Shown piece after piece: positions 9,220 to 19,242 of a stretch of DNA of 64,000 bases. Each line of letters opens with the position of its first letter. Position 1 is the first letter of the stretch. The DNA is taken from positions 147,968 to 211,967 of the forward strand of contig JAHDCO010000001.1 of assembly GCA_020629835.1 (NCBI GenBank), given 5' to 3'. The translations under genes were made by a program, and so were the position numbers. Origin of the DNA: Granulosicoccaceae bacterium (lineage in GTDB: Bacteria; Pseudomonadota; Gammaproteobacteria; Granulosicoccales; Granulosicoccaceae). Under the pieces are notes generated by a model that searched no databases, was not told the DNA's origin, and saw only the letters and a program-made list of their open reading frames with translations.

Positions 9220-10161
9220 GGTAATCTCATAGCCAGGTTCTTCTGGCTCATCGTCTGTGATTTCTGCAGGAAAACCGTCCGCCAATACTTTAAGCCCGGT
9301 GGCATCCTCCAGTCGACGAATGATGTTTGGTGACCACTCGCGTTGACCGTATCGATTAGCACCGTCGTTCATGATGTCGATCATGAGTGGGCTGATATCC
9401 AACGGTACGTCGTTGTCTTCAGCCATCTGCTGGAAGAGCCCAATGTCTTTTAACACCAGGTCCATGGTGAAGTTGATGTCACGTGACCCGTTTAAGATCA
9501 CCTGGCTTTCAGTCTCATGAACAAACGAATTTCCACTGGATATACGAATGGCTTCGTAGGTCGTGGCGAGATCTAAGCCTGCGGCTTTGCACGTGGTTAA
9601 GGCCTCGCACAGCGTCAGTAGATTTGCCGTGGCAAGATAGTTAGTCATGACTTTTAACTGGGACGCGCTGCCTAAAGCCCCGGTATGCAATACCCGGCGG
9701 CCGAGCGTGGTCAGTACCGGCAGAATCTTTTCAAACGTGGGGCGATCGCAGCCAGCAAAGATCGCGATGTTGCCCGTGGCTGCCCGATGGCATCCACCGC
9801 TGACCGGACAATCCACTGCGTAACCCCCTGCCTCAATGACTTTTGCACCCAAACGGGTCACGTCCGCTTGGTCGGTGGTGCTCATCTCGGCCCAGATGGT
9901 GCCCGGTGTTAAACCGGCCAGTATCCCGTCGTCCGATTCCAGAACGGCGGCGCTGGCTGCTGGCGAGGGCAGGCACGTAATCATTAAGTCGCAGACTTCC
10001 GCCATCTGTTTTGGGGAAGACCCAGCCGATGCCCCCTGGTCAAGTAAGGGTTGCATTGCGTCTGGATCCAAATCCAAAACGGTCAGTTCCAAACCGTTTC
10101 TAACCACACTGCCGGCTAACTTTGCGCCGACGTTTCCCAGGCCAACAAATCCTACGTGCAT
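9199..10161 (-). CDS. NAD(P)-dependent oxidoreductase, 3-hydroxyisobutyrate dehydrogenase family
   Basis: VGFVGLGNVGAKLA Rossmann motif; DCPVSGG; LKVMTNYL. Confidence 0.85.
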   Translation of the reverse strand: MHVGFVGLGNVGAKLAGSVVRNGLELTVLDLDPDAMQPLLDQGASAGSSPKQMAEVCDLMITCLPSPAASAAVLESDDGILAGLTPGTIWAEMSTTDQADVTRLGAKVIEAGGYAVDCPVSGGCHRAATGNIAIFAGCDRPTFEKILPVLTTLGRRVLHTGALGSASQLKVMTNYLATANLLTLCEALTTCKAAGLDLATTYEAIRISSGNSFVHETESQVILNGSRDINFTMDLVLKDIGLFQQMAEDNDVPLDISPLMIDIMNDGANRYGQREWSPNIIRRLEDATGLKVLADGFPAEITDDEPEEPGYEITPRGANP

Positions 10162-10381
10162 GCTGAGTGCTTCCTTTTATGTTGCTACAACAGAGTAGCT
10201 GCTGAGCGACACCTGAGGATACATTTGCGGCGGAAATTGAACCGGTTGGGTCGCTGATGGTTACCTGTATGAGGGGACGGCGGAGAATTTTATGAAAAGG
10301 AGGTTAAATCCGAGCATTTCTTTCACAATTCTTTGTCACACCCGCCCCAAAACCTAGCGATTTGGTTAATACTTCCGCCAC

Positions 10382-11467
10382 ATGCACTTTAGGTGTCGTC
10401 TTATGATCGGCGCAACAGCTCAACCAACTCGTATCGGCTTCTATTTGGTCCCGCAATTTTCCATGATCGCGTTCTCCAGCGCGATTGAAACATTGCGTAT
10501 GGCAAACCAGGTATCGGGTGAGACGCTTTATGAATGGCGGTTGATTTCATCCGACGGTCAGCCCGTGCAGTGCAGTAATGGATTGGTTATCGCCACCCAC
10601 CATGGCACGGAGCGGCAGGATGGTGGGTACCACGCCATCTTCGTTTGCGGTGGTAACAACATTCATCAACTCGACGATGATGTGGGCATTAACTGGCTGC
10701 GCGCACACGATCGCACCGATATGGTGCTTGGAGCGGTTTGCACTGGCAGTTACCTACTGGCTAAAGCGGAGCTTCTGAATGGTTACCGCTGCACGATTCA
10801 CTGGGAAAACCTTGCCAGTGCACGAGAGCAGTTTCCGCAGTTGGTCATCTCGCCCGAGCTATTTGAAATTGACCGAAACCGTTACACCTGTGCGGGTGGG
10901 ACAGCACCGATTGATATGTTCATGTGTGAGGTGAGGGCGCGACACGGTGCAGAAATCGCGAAACGCATATCCGAACAGTTCATCTGTGAACGAATTCGTG
11001 ATCAAAATGATCGACAACGGGTTCCTCTGACGCAACGTATCGGTGCAAGCCAGCCAAAACTGGCTGAAGCCGTATCGCTTATGGAGGCTAATATTGAGGA
11101 GCCGATGACACTGGACGAATTGTCTCATCACGTCGGGTTATCTCGTCGTCAACTCGAGCGCTTATTCCAACGTTATTTAAACTACGTGCCTACGCGTTAC
11201 TACCTTGAGCTACGGTTGGAGCGCGCTCGGCAGTTGTTGTTGCAAACCAGTATGCCGATTGTTGATATCGCATTGGCTTGTGGATTTATCTCCGCCCCGC
11301 ATTTTTCGAAATGCTACCGGGATACGTACTCCATACCGCCGCGCGATGAGCGCAGACGCGCAGCCGGTTTATTGAAAAACGATACCGCCGCTGTGTCGAT
11401 TAACGAGGCCGCGAACAGCCCGAACACCAACAGCGACGCTCCGCTGGACGGAACCGCTAATGGTTAG
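10382..11467 (+). CDS. GlxA/GbdR-like AraC-family transcriptional regulator (DJ-1/PfpI-like + HTH)
   Basis: N-terminal GATase1-like domain (GAVCTGSYLLAKAELLNGYRCTIHWEN) and C-terminal AraC HTH (LSHHVGLSRRQLERLFQRYL). Confidence 0.88.
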   Translation: MHFRCRLMIGATAQPTRIGFYLVPQFSMIAFSSAIETLRMANQVSGETLYEWRLISSDGQPVQCSNGLVIATHHGTERQDGGYHAIFVCGGNNIHQLDDDVGINWLRAHDRTDMVLGAVCTGSYLLAKAELLNGYRCTIHWENLASAREQFPQLVISPELFEIDRNRYTCAGGTAPIDMFMCEVRARHGAEIAKRISEQFICERIRDQNDRQRVPLTQRIGASQPKLAEAVSLMEANIEEPMTLDELSHHVGLSRRQLERLFQRYLNYVPTRYYLELRLERARQLLLQTSMPIVDIALACGFISAPHFSKCYRDTYSIPPRDERRRAAGLLKNDTAAVSINEAANSPNTNSDAPLDGTANG

Positions 11468-11537
11468 TGTTAGTGCTTGATTATTGCCTGCGCGACTTGC
11501 CGGCCTTGTCGGACTTGGCCGGTACGAACTGCCGGCG

Positions 11538-12947
11538 CTAATCCCTAAACGGCATTGACGCCAAGCTTGAATTCCAGTCTGCGTCTTGATACGACTCAAG
11601 CGGGTGAGGAGTGCGTTTTTCTGAGCCTGCATTTCCACGGGCTGACGCCATGGCAAACGGGTTGGTTACGGCAGGGCAAACATTGGTTTGCAGATAAAAC
11701 AGCGTAGCGCTCAACAGGGCATCCTGCGTGCTGTTTTTGGGGTGTAGAAAGTCATCAACAATGGCGCAGTCAGGCGCGAGTCCACCGAGTACTGACTCGC
11801 CCGCCGCGTTATACGTAATCCTATCCATTGCATTTAACACTTGATCGCAGTTCGGGTTGGATACGCTCGCGAACGGTTTGCCGCTGGTGCGGCTGCCCAC
11901 CAAAACAACGTCAATGTAAGGCCGTAAATTGTTTGCTATCGCTTCGGCTGCTGAGGCGGTACGGCCTGTGGTTAAAACAAACACTCGATTCACATTCAGG
12001 TTCAACTCCTGGGCCTCAAACAACGCCAGTCGGTTGAACTGGCTATAGCGGCTATTGAATTCGGTGGATTGAAACAGGTTGCCTTCAAACGCACTGCCTA
12101 ACAGCTGTGCGGCAAATTTTTGTGCGATGTACACATAGCCGCCACCGTTGTAACGAAAATCCAGAATAACTTCGGTGGCTTGCCGGTCGGCAATAAACTC
12201 AATCGCGGTATCAATCTCCTGTTCACTGGTACGCAGGAAGCTTGCTGAATCGATGTAGCCTACTGTGGTGCCGAACACATCGTAGGTTCCGTATTCACCC
12301 ACGGTGTTTATGACATAAGTGGTTGACGTAACCGTTAAGTCAACGGGTGCGTCATCGCCTCGCTGAGTAGTGAATGTCAATGTTGTGGGCGTACCCGTTT
12401 CACCAAACAGTTCGTTAAAAACATTGTCGGTAATGCTGGCAATTGGAATATCGTTCAACGCAATGACGCGATCTCCTCGCTGGGCACCGGCAAGATCCAA
12501 AGGGGAGCCACTGATGATGTTGCTAAAGCGAAGTTGGCCATCGCTTGCGGTGCGCCAGTTAAATCCAAACCCAAACGTTTCGCCTTCATCGAATAAAGCG
12601 GCGCGCTCTGCCTGGGGAGAAATGTTGGAAAATACATCCGGTGCGACGCGCAGGTCGTTTAATAACGCCTGGGCATCGTCGTAACTGCTTGGGTTAACGA
12701 CAGGCACCTGATCGGCGTAGATGTAATAGTCACGCATCTGTGCGTCAACCCAGGCGTTAAAGCCTTCGGTCGTACAGATGTCTGGCGCTCCAACTACGTC
12801 GGTAGCAGGGTCGGTGTCAGTGTTCGTGGGTGGTTCGGTTTGTGGTGAAACGGTTGGAGTGCTGGTGCCAGCTGACCCCCCGCCGCAACCCACCAGGGTG
12901 GTGAGTGCGAACAACAGTGCCGAGAGGGTCGGTTGTTTTGGGGTCAT
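11538..12947 (-). CDS. S41 family peptidase, lipoprotein with PDZ domain
   Basis: Lipobox LVGCGGG; PDZ (GDRVIALNDIPI); LDFRYNGGG; TGRTASAAE. Confidence 0.88.
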   Translation of the reverse strand: MTPKQPTLSALLFALTTLVGCGGGSAGTSTPTVSPQTEPPTNTDTDPATDVVGAPDICTTEGFNAWVDAQMRDYYIYADQVPVVNPSSYDDAQALLNDLRVAPDVFSNISPQAERAALFDEGETFGFGFNWRTASDGQLRFSNIISGSPLDLAGAQRGDRVIALNDIPIASITDNVFNELFGETGTPTTLTFTTQRGDDAPVDLTVTSTTYVINTVGEYGTYDVFGTTVGYIDSASFLRTSEQEIDTAIEFIADRQATEVILDFRYNGGGYVYIAQKFAAQLLGSAFEGNLFQSTEFNSRYSQFNRLALFEAQELNLNVNRVFVLTTGRTASAAEAIANNLRPYIDVVLVGSRTSGKPFASVSNPNCDQVLNAMDRITYNAAGESVLGGLAPDCAIVDDFLHPKNSTQDALLSATLFYLQTNVCPAVTNPFAMASARGNAGSEKRTPHPLESYQDADWNSSLASMPFRD

Positions 12948-12963
12948 AGGGTCATCGATACGG

Positions 12964-13533
12964 TTAAATCAAAGACAGCAGCGCCAATTCATACACGATA
13001 AGACCTGCATAAAAGCCAACGGCTGCGCCCAGGATGGATCTGCAGCGTAAAAAGCCGAACACCTTCACGTTTGCGGTGGCCACGAGAATGATAGCCGGTA
13101 CCGCTGTTAAAAACATTTTGACACCGGCAAACGCCCAAATGCTGATGTTGAGCATGGCGTTCATGAAAGGGTTTACTTCACTGCCGCCATTGGCAATCAG
13201 TGTCAGCGTAAACATGGAATCCATGATCGACAGACACATCAACGCCATGGCCAGGGTAAACAGCGTGGGTTCAAAGCGGTCCAATACCGGAAACCGGCGG
13301 TCGGCTTTGCGCCTGCCATGATCGCGACGCGGGGCAAAAAGCTGGTGGTAGAAGGTGGCAAAGCTGTAGTCGCGTCTGTCCAGCTCCTGAAGCCGTCGGC
13401 TGATACCGTCCCAGTCTGACTTGGGCGCTAGAGTAGTGTTTGCAATCATAGAGAGTGTGGTCTCGTAACATCGGCTGCTGAATTGCCGATCAGTGTAGCG
13501 AGGTGGCCAAGGCGCATATGTGTGGCATGACAC
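12964..13533 (-). CDS. DUF5658-like small membrane protein
   Basis: MDSMFTLTLIANGGSEVNPFMNAML; about four hydrophobic segments; true start possibly the internal ATG at 13449. Confidence 0.6.
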   Translation of the reverse strand: MSCHTYAPWPPRYTDRQFSSRCYETTLSMIANTTLAPKSDWDGISRRLQELDRRDYSFATFYHQLFAPRRDHGRRKADRRFPVLDRFEPTLFTLAMALMCLSIMDSMFTLTLIANGGSEVNPFMNAMLNISIWAFAGVKMFLTAVPAIILVATANVKVFGFLRCRSILGAAVGFYAGLIVYELALLSLI

Positions 13534-13605
13534 AGCCTAAAAACGCAGTCGCCGAGCAAACTGTGAGCCGTGTCTAGTAGCTGAAATTCCTGGCTGTCCC
13601 GGGTG

Positions 13606-14886
13606 CTAGCCCAGGCGGTCTTTTAATTGGTAGTAGCGCATGCCGAGCGCCACTAACGCGCTGCCGGCCGTGGCAGGTACCGGCATGCGCCAGCGCCAGA
13701 AGTCTTCGAACGTGCGCAACCGCTCAAAATCTCCGGCCAGGGCGGTGGCCAGGATTTCAGCCAGCACATGCGATGTGGCCATGCCATGACCGGAGTACCC
13801 CTGGGCGAAATACACCTGCGCTTTGGCGCGACCGAGCATCGGAATGCGATTGATCACAATACCGGCTTTACCGGTCCAGGCGTATTCGATACCGACGTCT
13901 TTTAACGCGGGAAAGGTAGCTTCTAAGGCAGGGCGTAAATGGCTTGCCACATCGTCAATGTCTCGCCCCGAGTAATTTGTGCCACCACCAAACATCAGTC
14001 GATTGTCGTGCGTGATGCGGTAGTAATCCAAAACCGTGCGGCTGTCATATACCGCGTTGTCATCGCGGTTAATGCGCTGGCACAGTTCAGCGCTCAGCTT
14101 TTCTGTGACTAAATTACCCAGTACCGCTGGAAACAAATAACCACCGAGCTGTAAACGCATTAAACGGTGGTAGGCATTCCCCGCCAGCACGACTTTCTTC
14201 GCACGTAGGGTGCCTTTGCGTGTAACCACATGCACCCGTTCCGGGCTAATCGTTTCAATGGCGGTAACCGCTGTGTTTTCATAGATTTTTGCGCCTAAGG
14301 AATGCGCCGCCTGTGCTTCACCCACACACAGTTTCAATGAATGCAGATGCAGGTTTTTTGTGTTCAATACACCACCGTGGTAAAGCGGTGTGGCTAAGCG
14401 TTCATGCACAGCCTGTTGTGTTAACAAACTCACTGTGTCTTGCATGCCGTAGGTGTGCGCTTGCTCCACCATCTTCTCAAATTCAGCTAAGTCTTTTTTT
14501 TCCCAGGCGGTGAAGATGTGCCCGGTTTTTAAGCCGCAGTCGATGTGGTATTTGTGGATGCGCTCGGTAATGATGTCGTGCCCGCGCCAGCGTAAATCCC
14601 AAACGAACTGATCGGCATGCGATGGTTTTTTCTTCTTCAGCTGTTTTAGCATCGCGTTATCGCCAGACAAACTTCCGGTCACTTGCCCACCGTTTCTGCC
14701 GGTGGCACCCCAACCAACCGAGTGTGCGTCCACCAGGGCAACGCTAAAGCCACGTTCTGCTAACTCCACCGCCGTGGCACAACCGGTTATACCGGCACCC
14801 ACAATGACAACATCGACAGTGACATCGTGATCTAACGTGGGCCATTCAGGTCGGGTACCCACCGTCGCCGTGTAGTAGTTGTTCAT
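13606..14886 (-). CDS. FAD-dependent oxidoreductase, gamma-glutamylputrescine oxidase (PuuB/OrdL)-like
   Basis: VVIVGAGITGCATAVELAERGFSVALVDA; GWGATGRNGGQ; YAQGYSGHG-like FAQGYSGHGMATSHV. Confidence 0.85.
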   Translation of the reverse strand: MNNYYTATVGTRPEWPTLDHDVTVDVVIVGAGITGCATAVELAERGFSVALVDAHSVGWGATGRNGGQVTGSLSGDNAMLKQLKKKKPSHADQFVWDLRWRGHDIITERIHKYHIDCGLKTGHIFTAWEKKDLAEFEKMVEQAHTYGMQDTVSLLTQQAVHERLATPLYHGGVLNTKNLHLHSLKLCVGEAQAAHSLGAKIYENTAVTAIETISPERVHVVTRKGTLRAKKVVLAGNAYHRLMRLQLGGYLFPAVLGNLVTEKLSAELCQRINRDDNAVYDSRTVLDYYRITHDNRLMFGGGTNYSGRDIDDVASHLRPALEATFPALKDVGIEYAWTGKAGIVINRIPMLGRAKAQVYFAQGYSGHGMATSHVLAEILATALAGDFERLRTFEDFWRWRMPVPATAGSALVALGMRYYQLKDRLG

Positions 14887-14892
14887 CGGCCG

Positions 14893-16242
14893 TTAAAGCT
14901 GCGGTAAGTAGGTTGACCAGTCCACGTTGGTGACCATCGCCTGAAGTTTTTGTGCTTCGTGGCGTTTGATTTTTGTGTACAAGGTGGTGAATTCCTGCCC
15001 GAAGCTATCCTGTGCCCAGGTCGATGATTCAAATGTAGCCAGGCTGCTTAACCAATCATGGGATAGGGATTCGGCGTTCGGTGTATCACCGGGTTGCAGT
15101 GGTCCGTGTTCGGGTGGTTCTGCAGTATCGAGCCCGTCGATGATGGCTGCCAACATGGCCGTCAATACGAAGTAGGGGTTAGCGTCCGCACCGGCCACAC
15201 GCTGTTCGATACGCGCTGCCTTACCGTGTGTTTCAGGAATGCGAATGGCCACGCCGCGATGGTCATAACCCCAGTCTAAACGCGTGGGCGCAAACGACTC
15301 AGGTTGCAGCCGGCGCCAGGAATTTAAGTTAGGCGCCATAACCGCAAGACTTGCCGGTAAATGTTTCAGCACGCCGGCACAGCCGTGCTGTAATTGTTTA
15401 CTGCCATCGAACACCGCGTGCCCGTGGGTATCGATTAAGCTCATGTGTGTGTGCATGCCACTACCGGCGTGTTCGGTATAAGGCTTTGCCATAAACGTCG
15501 CCATCAACCCTTCATCTTCGGCGGCGCGATAGACCAAACGTTTAAACAAAACCGCGTCATCGGCTGCTTGCAGCGCGGTGCTGCGATGGGACAAATTCAT
15601 CTCTACCTGCCCGGGACCAAACTCCAACAGCGATGTGGTTACAGGAATGGCGGCAGCCTGCGCGTAGCGTTCTACTCGATCTATAAACGGCTCAAGCCGG
15701 TCACGCACGCGTAAATCATAGAGCTGTAAATCTTTTGGAGGGCCTGCCATATTCAGAGCGCGTGGCGGAACCGGTACGCCGGTATCGCGTGTGCTGCTAT
15801 CAACTACGTAAAATTCAAGTTCAACGGCTACAACCGCGGTTAATCCGCGTTCACGCAGCTTATCGTCCTGGCGCTTGAGTATGGCTCGCGGATCCGCCAG
15901 GTGCGCTTCGCCGTTTACCGTGAATAAGGAAGTCAGCACTTGCTGTTCACCCGGTCGCCACGGCACCTCGTGCAAGGTGTTGAGTGCTGGCACGCATAAC
16001 CCGTCAGGGTCACCTTGAGATAACCCGCGTTCGGTGATGTGATCGATATCATCACCCCAGATGTCCAGCAATTGTGTGGACAGTGGCAGTCGCACGTTGC
16101 CCTGAAGTGCCTTGGCGATCTGATCAGCCGGAATACGCTTGCCGCGCACATTGCCTTGTAGGTCCACCATCAGCACATCCAGTGCAGATGCGCCAGTTGA
16201 ATCAGTACGCGTGGAATCAGTAAGTGTGGAAGCCTGTGACAT
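14893..16242 (-). CDS. Glutamine synthetase family protein, gamma-glutamylputrescine synthetase (PuuA)-like
   Basis: GS catalytic motifs (AVELEFYVVD, SGMHTHMSL, DHRGVAIRIP); neighbours are PuuB-like and Pot ABC genes. Confidence 0.85.
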   Translation of the reverse strand: MSQASTLTDSTRTDSTGASALDVLMVDLQGNVRGKRIPADQIAKALQGNVRLPLSTQLLDIWGDDIDHITERGLSQGDPDGLCVPALNTLHEVPWRPGEQQVLTSLFTVNGEAHLADPRAILKRQDDKLRERGLTAVVAVELEFYVVDSSTRDTGVPVPPRALNMAGPPKDLQLYDLRVRDRLEPFIDRVERYAQAAAIPVTTSLLEFGPGQVEMNLSHRSTALQAADDAVLFKRLVYRAAEDEGLMATFMAKPYTEHAGSGMHTHMSLIDTHGHAVFDGSKQLQHGCAGVLKHLPASLAVMAPNLNSWRRLQPESFAPTRLDWGYDHRGVAIRIPETHGKAARIEQRVAGADANPYFVLTAMLAAIIDGLDTAEPPEHGPLQPGDTPNAESLSHDWLSSLATFESSTWAQDSFGQEFTTLYTKIKRHEAQKLQAMVTNVDWSTYLPQL

Positions 16243-16256
16243 AAAAGGGTTATCGC

Positions 16257-17417
16257 TTAAGCTGGTGGCAACAACATCAGATCGCTGTACGCGCAACTGG
16301 CTAGCACGGGTGTGCCTAATGGCTGGCCTTGAAGGGTGTGTAGCTCCTGATGATTAACCACAGCGGTAACGCTTTGTTGATCGCCCCGCGTAACTTCCAC
16401 GATGGAGTGCTGACCTTGAAAGGCGATGTCGCCTAGAAAGCCGTTAAATTGGATATGTGCGTCCGGTGCGGGAGGTGTCGCTGTCGCCAACTGAACCGAA
16501 ACACATTCAGGCCGAAAGGCAATAACGGCTGGCGACTCGGGTTGTGGTCCCGCCTGGATGCCGTCGGGTAATTCGGTTAATGGCAAGGTGATTGAGTCGA
16601 GCTCATCCACTAACGCTGTCACCGAACCGTTATCCAGGCTTATGTGTTGTGTATTAAACGTATGCACCCGACCGATAAAGTCAGCCACGAATGCGTCCAC
16701 CGGTTTTTGATATAAAGCGCTGGGTGTATCCACCTGGCGCAGCCGTCCAGATTCTAAAACCGCAACACGGTCTGCCATAGCAAGTGCTTCAGACTGATCG
16801 TGCGTGACAATAATAAAAGTAACGCCTACGGATTCTTGTAACTTCACCAGCTCAAGTCGCATAGCATCGCGCAGTTTTGCATCCAACGCAGAAAGCGGTT
16901 CGTCCAATAGCAGTACTCTGGGCTGCTTGACTAAAGCACGCGCCAGGGCCACGCGTTGTTTCTGCCCGCCCGAGAGTTGATCGGGCATGCGGTCTTTAAA
17001 GTCTTGTAAATGCACTTGAGTTAACGCTTGATTTACACGATCGGTTATTTCATCTTTGGGCGTCTTTTCCATCTTTAACCCATAGGCGACATTGTCTGCC
17101 ACGCTCATGTGAGGAAACACGGCGTACGACTGGAACACCATGTTCACCGGTCGTTGATTAGGCGCTGTTCGGGTCATGTCCTGCCCATCAAGCAACAGCT
17201 CGCCGCTGGACGGAGTTTCAAAGCCTGAGATGATTCGCAGCAAGGTGCTTTTACCGCAGCCCGAAGGGCCAAGCAGCGCGAAAATTTCACCTTCTTTAAT
17301 GTCCACGCTGACATCTTCCAGCGCCGTTACCTTGCCAAACCGCTTGCCGATCGCGTTAAGCGACAGGATGGTTTTGCTGTGGGTATTCTCAGGCAACTTA
17401 TCCACGGTCGGGTCCAT
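16257..17417 (-). CDS. potG: Polyamine ABC transporter ATP-binding protein (PotG/PotA-like)
   Basis: Walker A GPSGCGKST, LSGGQKQRVALARAL, Walker B VLLLDEPLSALD. Confidence 0.88.
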   Translation of the reverse strand: MDPTVDKLPENTHSKTILSLNAIGKRFGKVTALEDVSVDIKEGEIFALLGPSGCGKSTLLRIISGFETPSSGELLLDGQDMTRTAPNQRPVNMVFQSYAVFPHMSVADNVAYGLKMEKTPKDEITDRVNQALTQVHLQDFKDRMPDQLSGGQKQRVALARALVKQPRVLLLDEPLSALDAKLRDAMRLELVKLQESVGVTFIIVTHDQSEALAMADRVAVLESGRLRQVDTPSALYQKPVDAFVADFIGRVHTFNTQHISLDNGSVTALVDELDSITLPLTELPDGIQAGPQPESPAVIAFRPECVSVQLATATPPAPDAHIQFNGFLGDIAFQGQHSIVEVTRGDQQSVTAVVNHQELHTLQGQPLGTPVLASCAYSDLMLLPPA

Positions 17418-18240
17418 CGGTTAAGCGTTGGTAACGCAATGCAAGAAACGTCAGTATCAGCGTGAGCACAATTAACACGGTAGAAGCTGCGTTAATTTCC
17501 GGTGTGATAGAGAACCGAACCATAGAGTAAATCTTGACAGGAAAGGTCACTGTGTTTGGCCCGGACGTGAAGAAGGTGATAACAAAGTCATCCAATGACA
17601 AGGTGAACGACAGCAAGGCCGCAGCAATTAGACCCGGGCGCATATGAGGTAACAGGATATCTCTAAACACCTGGAATTCGGATGCGCCTAAATCTTTTGC
17701 GGCCTCTTCCATTTCACGATTGAAGTTTTGCAAACGCGTCCGTATCACCATAGCGGCGAACGGAAAACTAAACGTGATATGAGCAAGAATGATGTTGCTT
17801 AGGTTAAATGGCCATGGCGTATCTCCTGTCGTCCACCAACCCATCTGAGAAAAGAACATCGCGAGCGATACGCCCATACAGATCTCTGGAATGATGATGG
17901 GCAAAGACACAAGGCCTTCGGCCAGGGGTTTAAACGGAAAACGAAACCGCCACAAAAACACCGCTGTCATCGCGCCTAAAAAGACGCTGATGATGGTGGA
18001 GGTGACCGCGATGGTCATTGAGTTTGCGAACGCGAGCATCAGCTCCTCGTTCGCAAACGCTTTAGCGTAGTACTTGGTAGTGAAACCTTTCCAAATCACG
18101 TTGCCGCCGCGGCGTGAGTTATTAAATGAGAAAACAATTAACACGATGATGGGGGCGTACAGAAACACCATCGTGGTCAGAAACACCCACCGCATGGACC
18201 ATTTGCGACTGTATTCAAACGGCTTTTTTGGCTCTTTCAT
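17398..18240 (-). CDS. potI: Polyamine ABC transporter permease (PotI-like)
   Basis: Binding-protein-dependent permease EAAKDLGASEFQVFRDILLPHMRPG. Confidence 0.85.
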   Translation of the reverse strand: MKEPKKPFEYSRKWSMRWVFLTTMVFLYAPIIVLIVFSFNNSRRGGNVIWKGFTTKYYAKAFANEELMLAFANSMTIAVTSTIISVFLGAMTAVFLWRFRFPFKPLAEGLVSLPIIIPEICMGVSLAMFFSQMGWWTTGDTPWPFNLSNIILAHITFSFPFAAMVIRTRLQNFNREMEEAAKDLGASEFQVFRDILLPHMRPGLIAAALLSFTLSLDDFVITFFTSGPNTVTFPVKIYSMVRFSITPEINAASTVLIVLTLILTFLALRYQRLTDGPDRG

Positions 18241-19157
18241 GAGCGGCTACCTCGCCTGGCATCGTAGAAAGATCGCACCGCGAGTAACACAAACGTGATG
18301 TACAACAGAAACAGCGATAACGCCGATCCGAACGGCCAGTCGTTTGCGCGTTTAAATTGGCGTTCAATAACGTTAGCAATCATATCGACTTGCCCGCGAC
18401 CCAATAGGTCAGGGGTTAAAAACTGCCCCAGGGCAGGGATGAACGTAATGATGGCGGCGGTAACCACGCCTGCAGCACTAAGCGGCAATAGCACATTCCA
18501 AAACGTTTTCCACTGACCTGCGCCTAAGTCCAGACTGGCTTCCAGGTAGGAGCGATCCAGACGCTCAAGCGAAGAGTAGATGGGCAGTATGGCGAACGGC
18601 AAAGAAACGTACACGATGCCGAAGATAACGCCCGATGGCGTGCCGAGCATTTTGAGTGGCGTAAAGCTATCACCAAGTAAAGCGAGGTGTTCCAAGCCCA
18701 TGCGGTTCAGCAATGCGTTTGCCGATTCCCATAACCATCGCAGGGTTTCATTGATGCGCCCGCGCGTACCCAAAATGTTTAACAGCGCGTAGGTACGAAT
18801 CAGCAGGTTGGTCCAAAACGGCAACATGATTAACAGCAACAGCCAAGGCTTGGCGTTGGGGCTGGCTGTGGCTATGAGTAACGCAACCGGGTAGGCAATG
18901 ATCAGACAGATGACGGTTGCGATACCCGCTATCCAAACTGATCGCCACAACAGTTCCAGAATTTCTGGTTGGAAAATGCGGGCGTAATTATCAAAGGTCC
19001 AGGTGGTTTCAATGTCCACCAGCGATACGTTTTCACCAAAGCTGTAGAGCCAGATGATGCCTAAGGGTGCGACAAAAAATAACAGCAGCCAAATTAACGT
19101 GGGCAGCGCGAACGCAGCGAACACCTTTGGCTGCTGTTTGTAGTCCTCTAGACTCAC
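18237..19157 (-). CDS. potH: Polyamine ABC transporter permease (PotH-like)
   Basis: LEASLDLGAGQWKTFWNVLLPLS; overlaps potI by 4 nt. Confidence 0.85.
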   Translation of the reverse strand: MSLEDYKQQPKVFAAFALPTLIWLLLFFVAPLGIIWLYSFGENVSLVDIETTWTFDNYARIFQPEILELLWRSVWIAGIATVICLIIAYPVALLIATASPNAKPWLLLLIMLPFWTNLLIRTYALLNILGTRGRINETLRWLWESANALLNRMGLEHLALLGDSFTPLKMLGTPSGVIFGIVYVSLPFAILPIYSSLERLDRSYLEASLDLGAGQWKTFWNVLLPLSAAGVVTAAIITFIPALGQFLTPDLLGRGQVDMIANVIERQFKRANDWPFGSALSLFLLYITFVLLAVRSFYDARRGSRS

Positions 19158-19242
19158 TCACCCAAGCCTTGGTGGTACACGTTGGAATTGCCGTGCAACG
19201 CCCCGGTGTGTCATTGGGTGGGTGAGCCTTAGGATCATGGCA

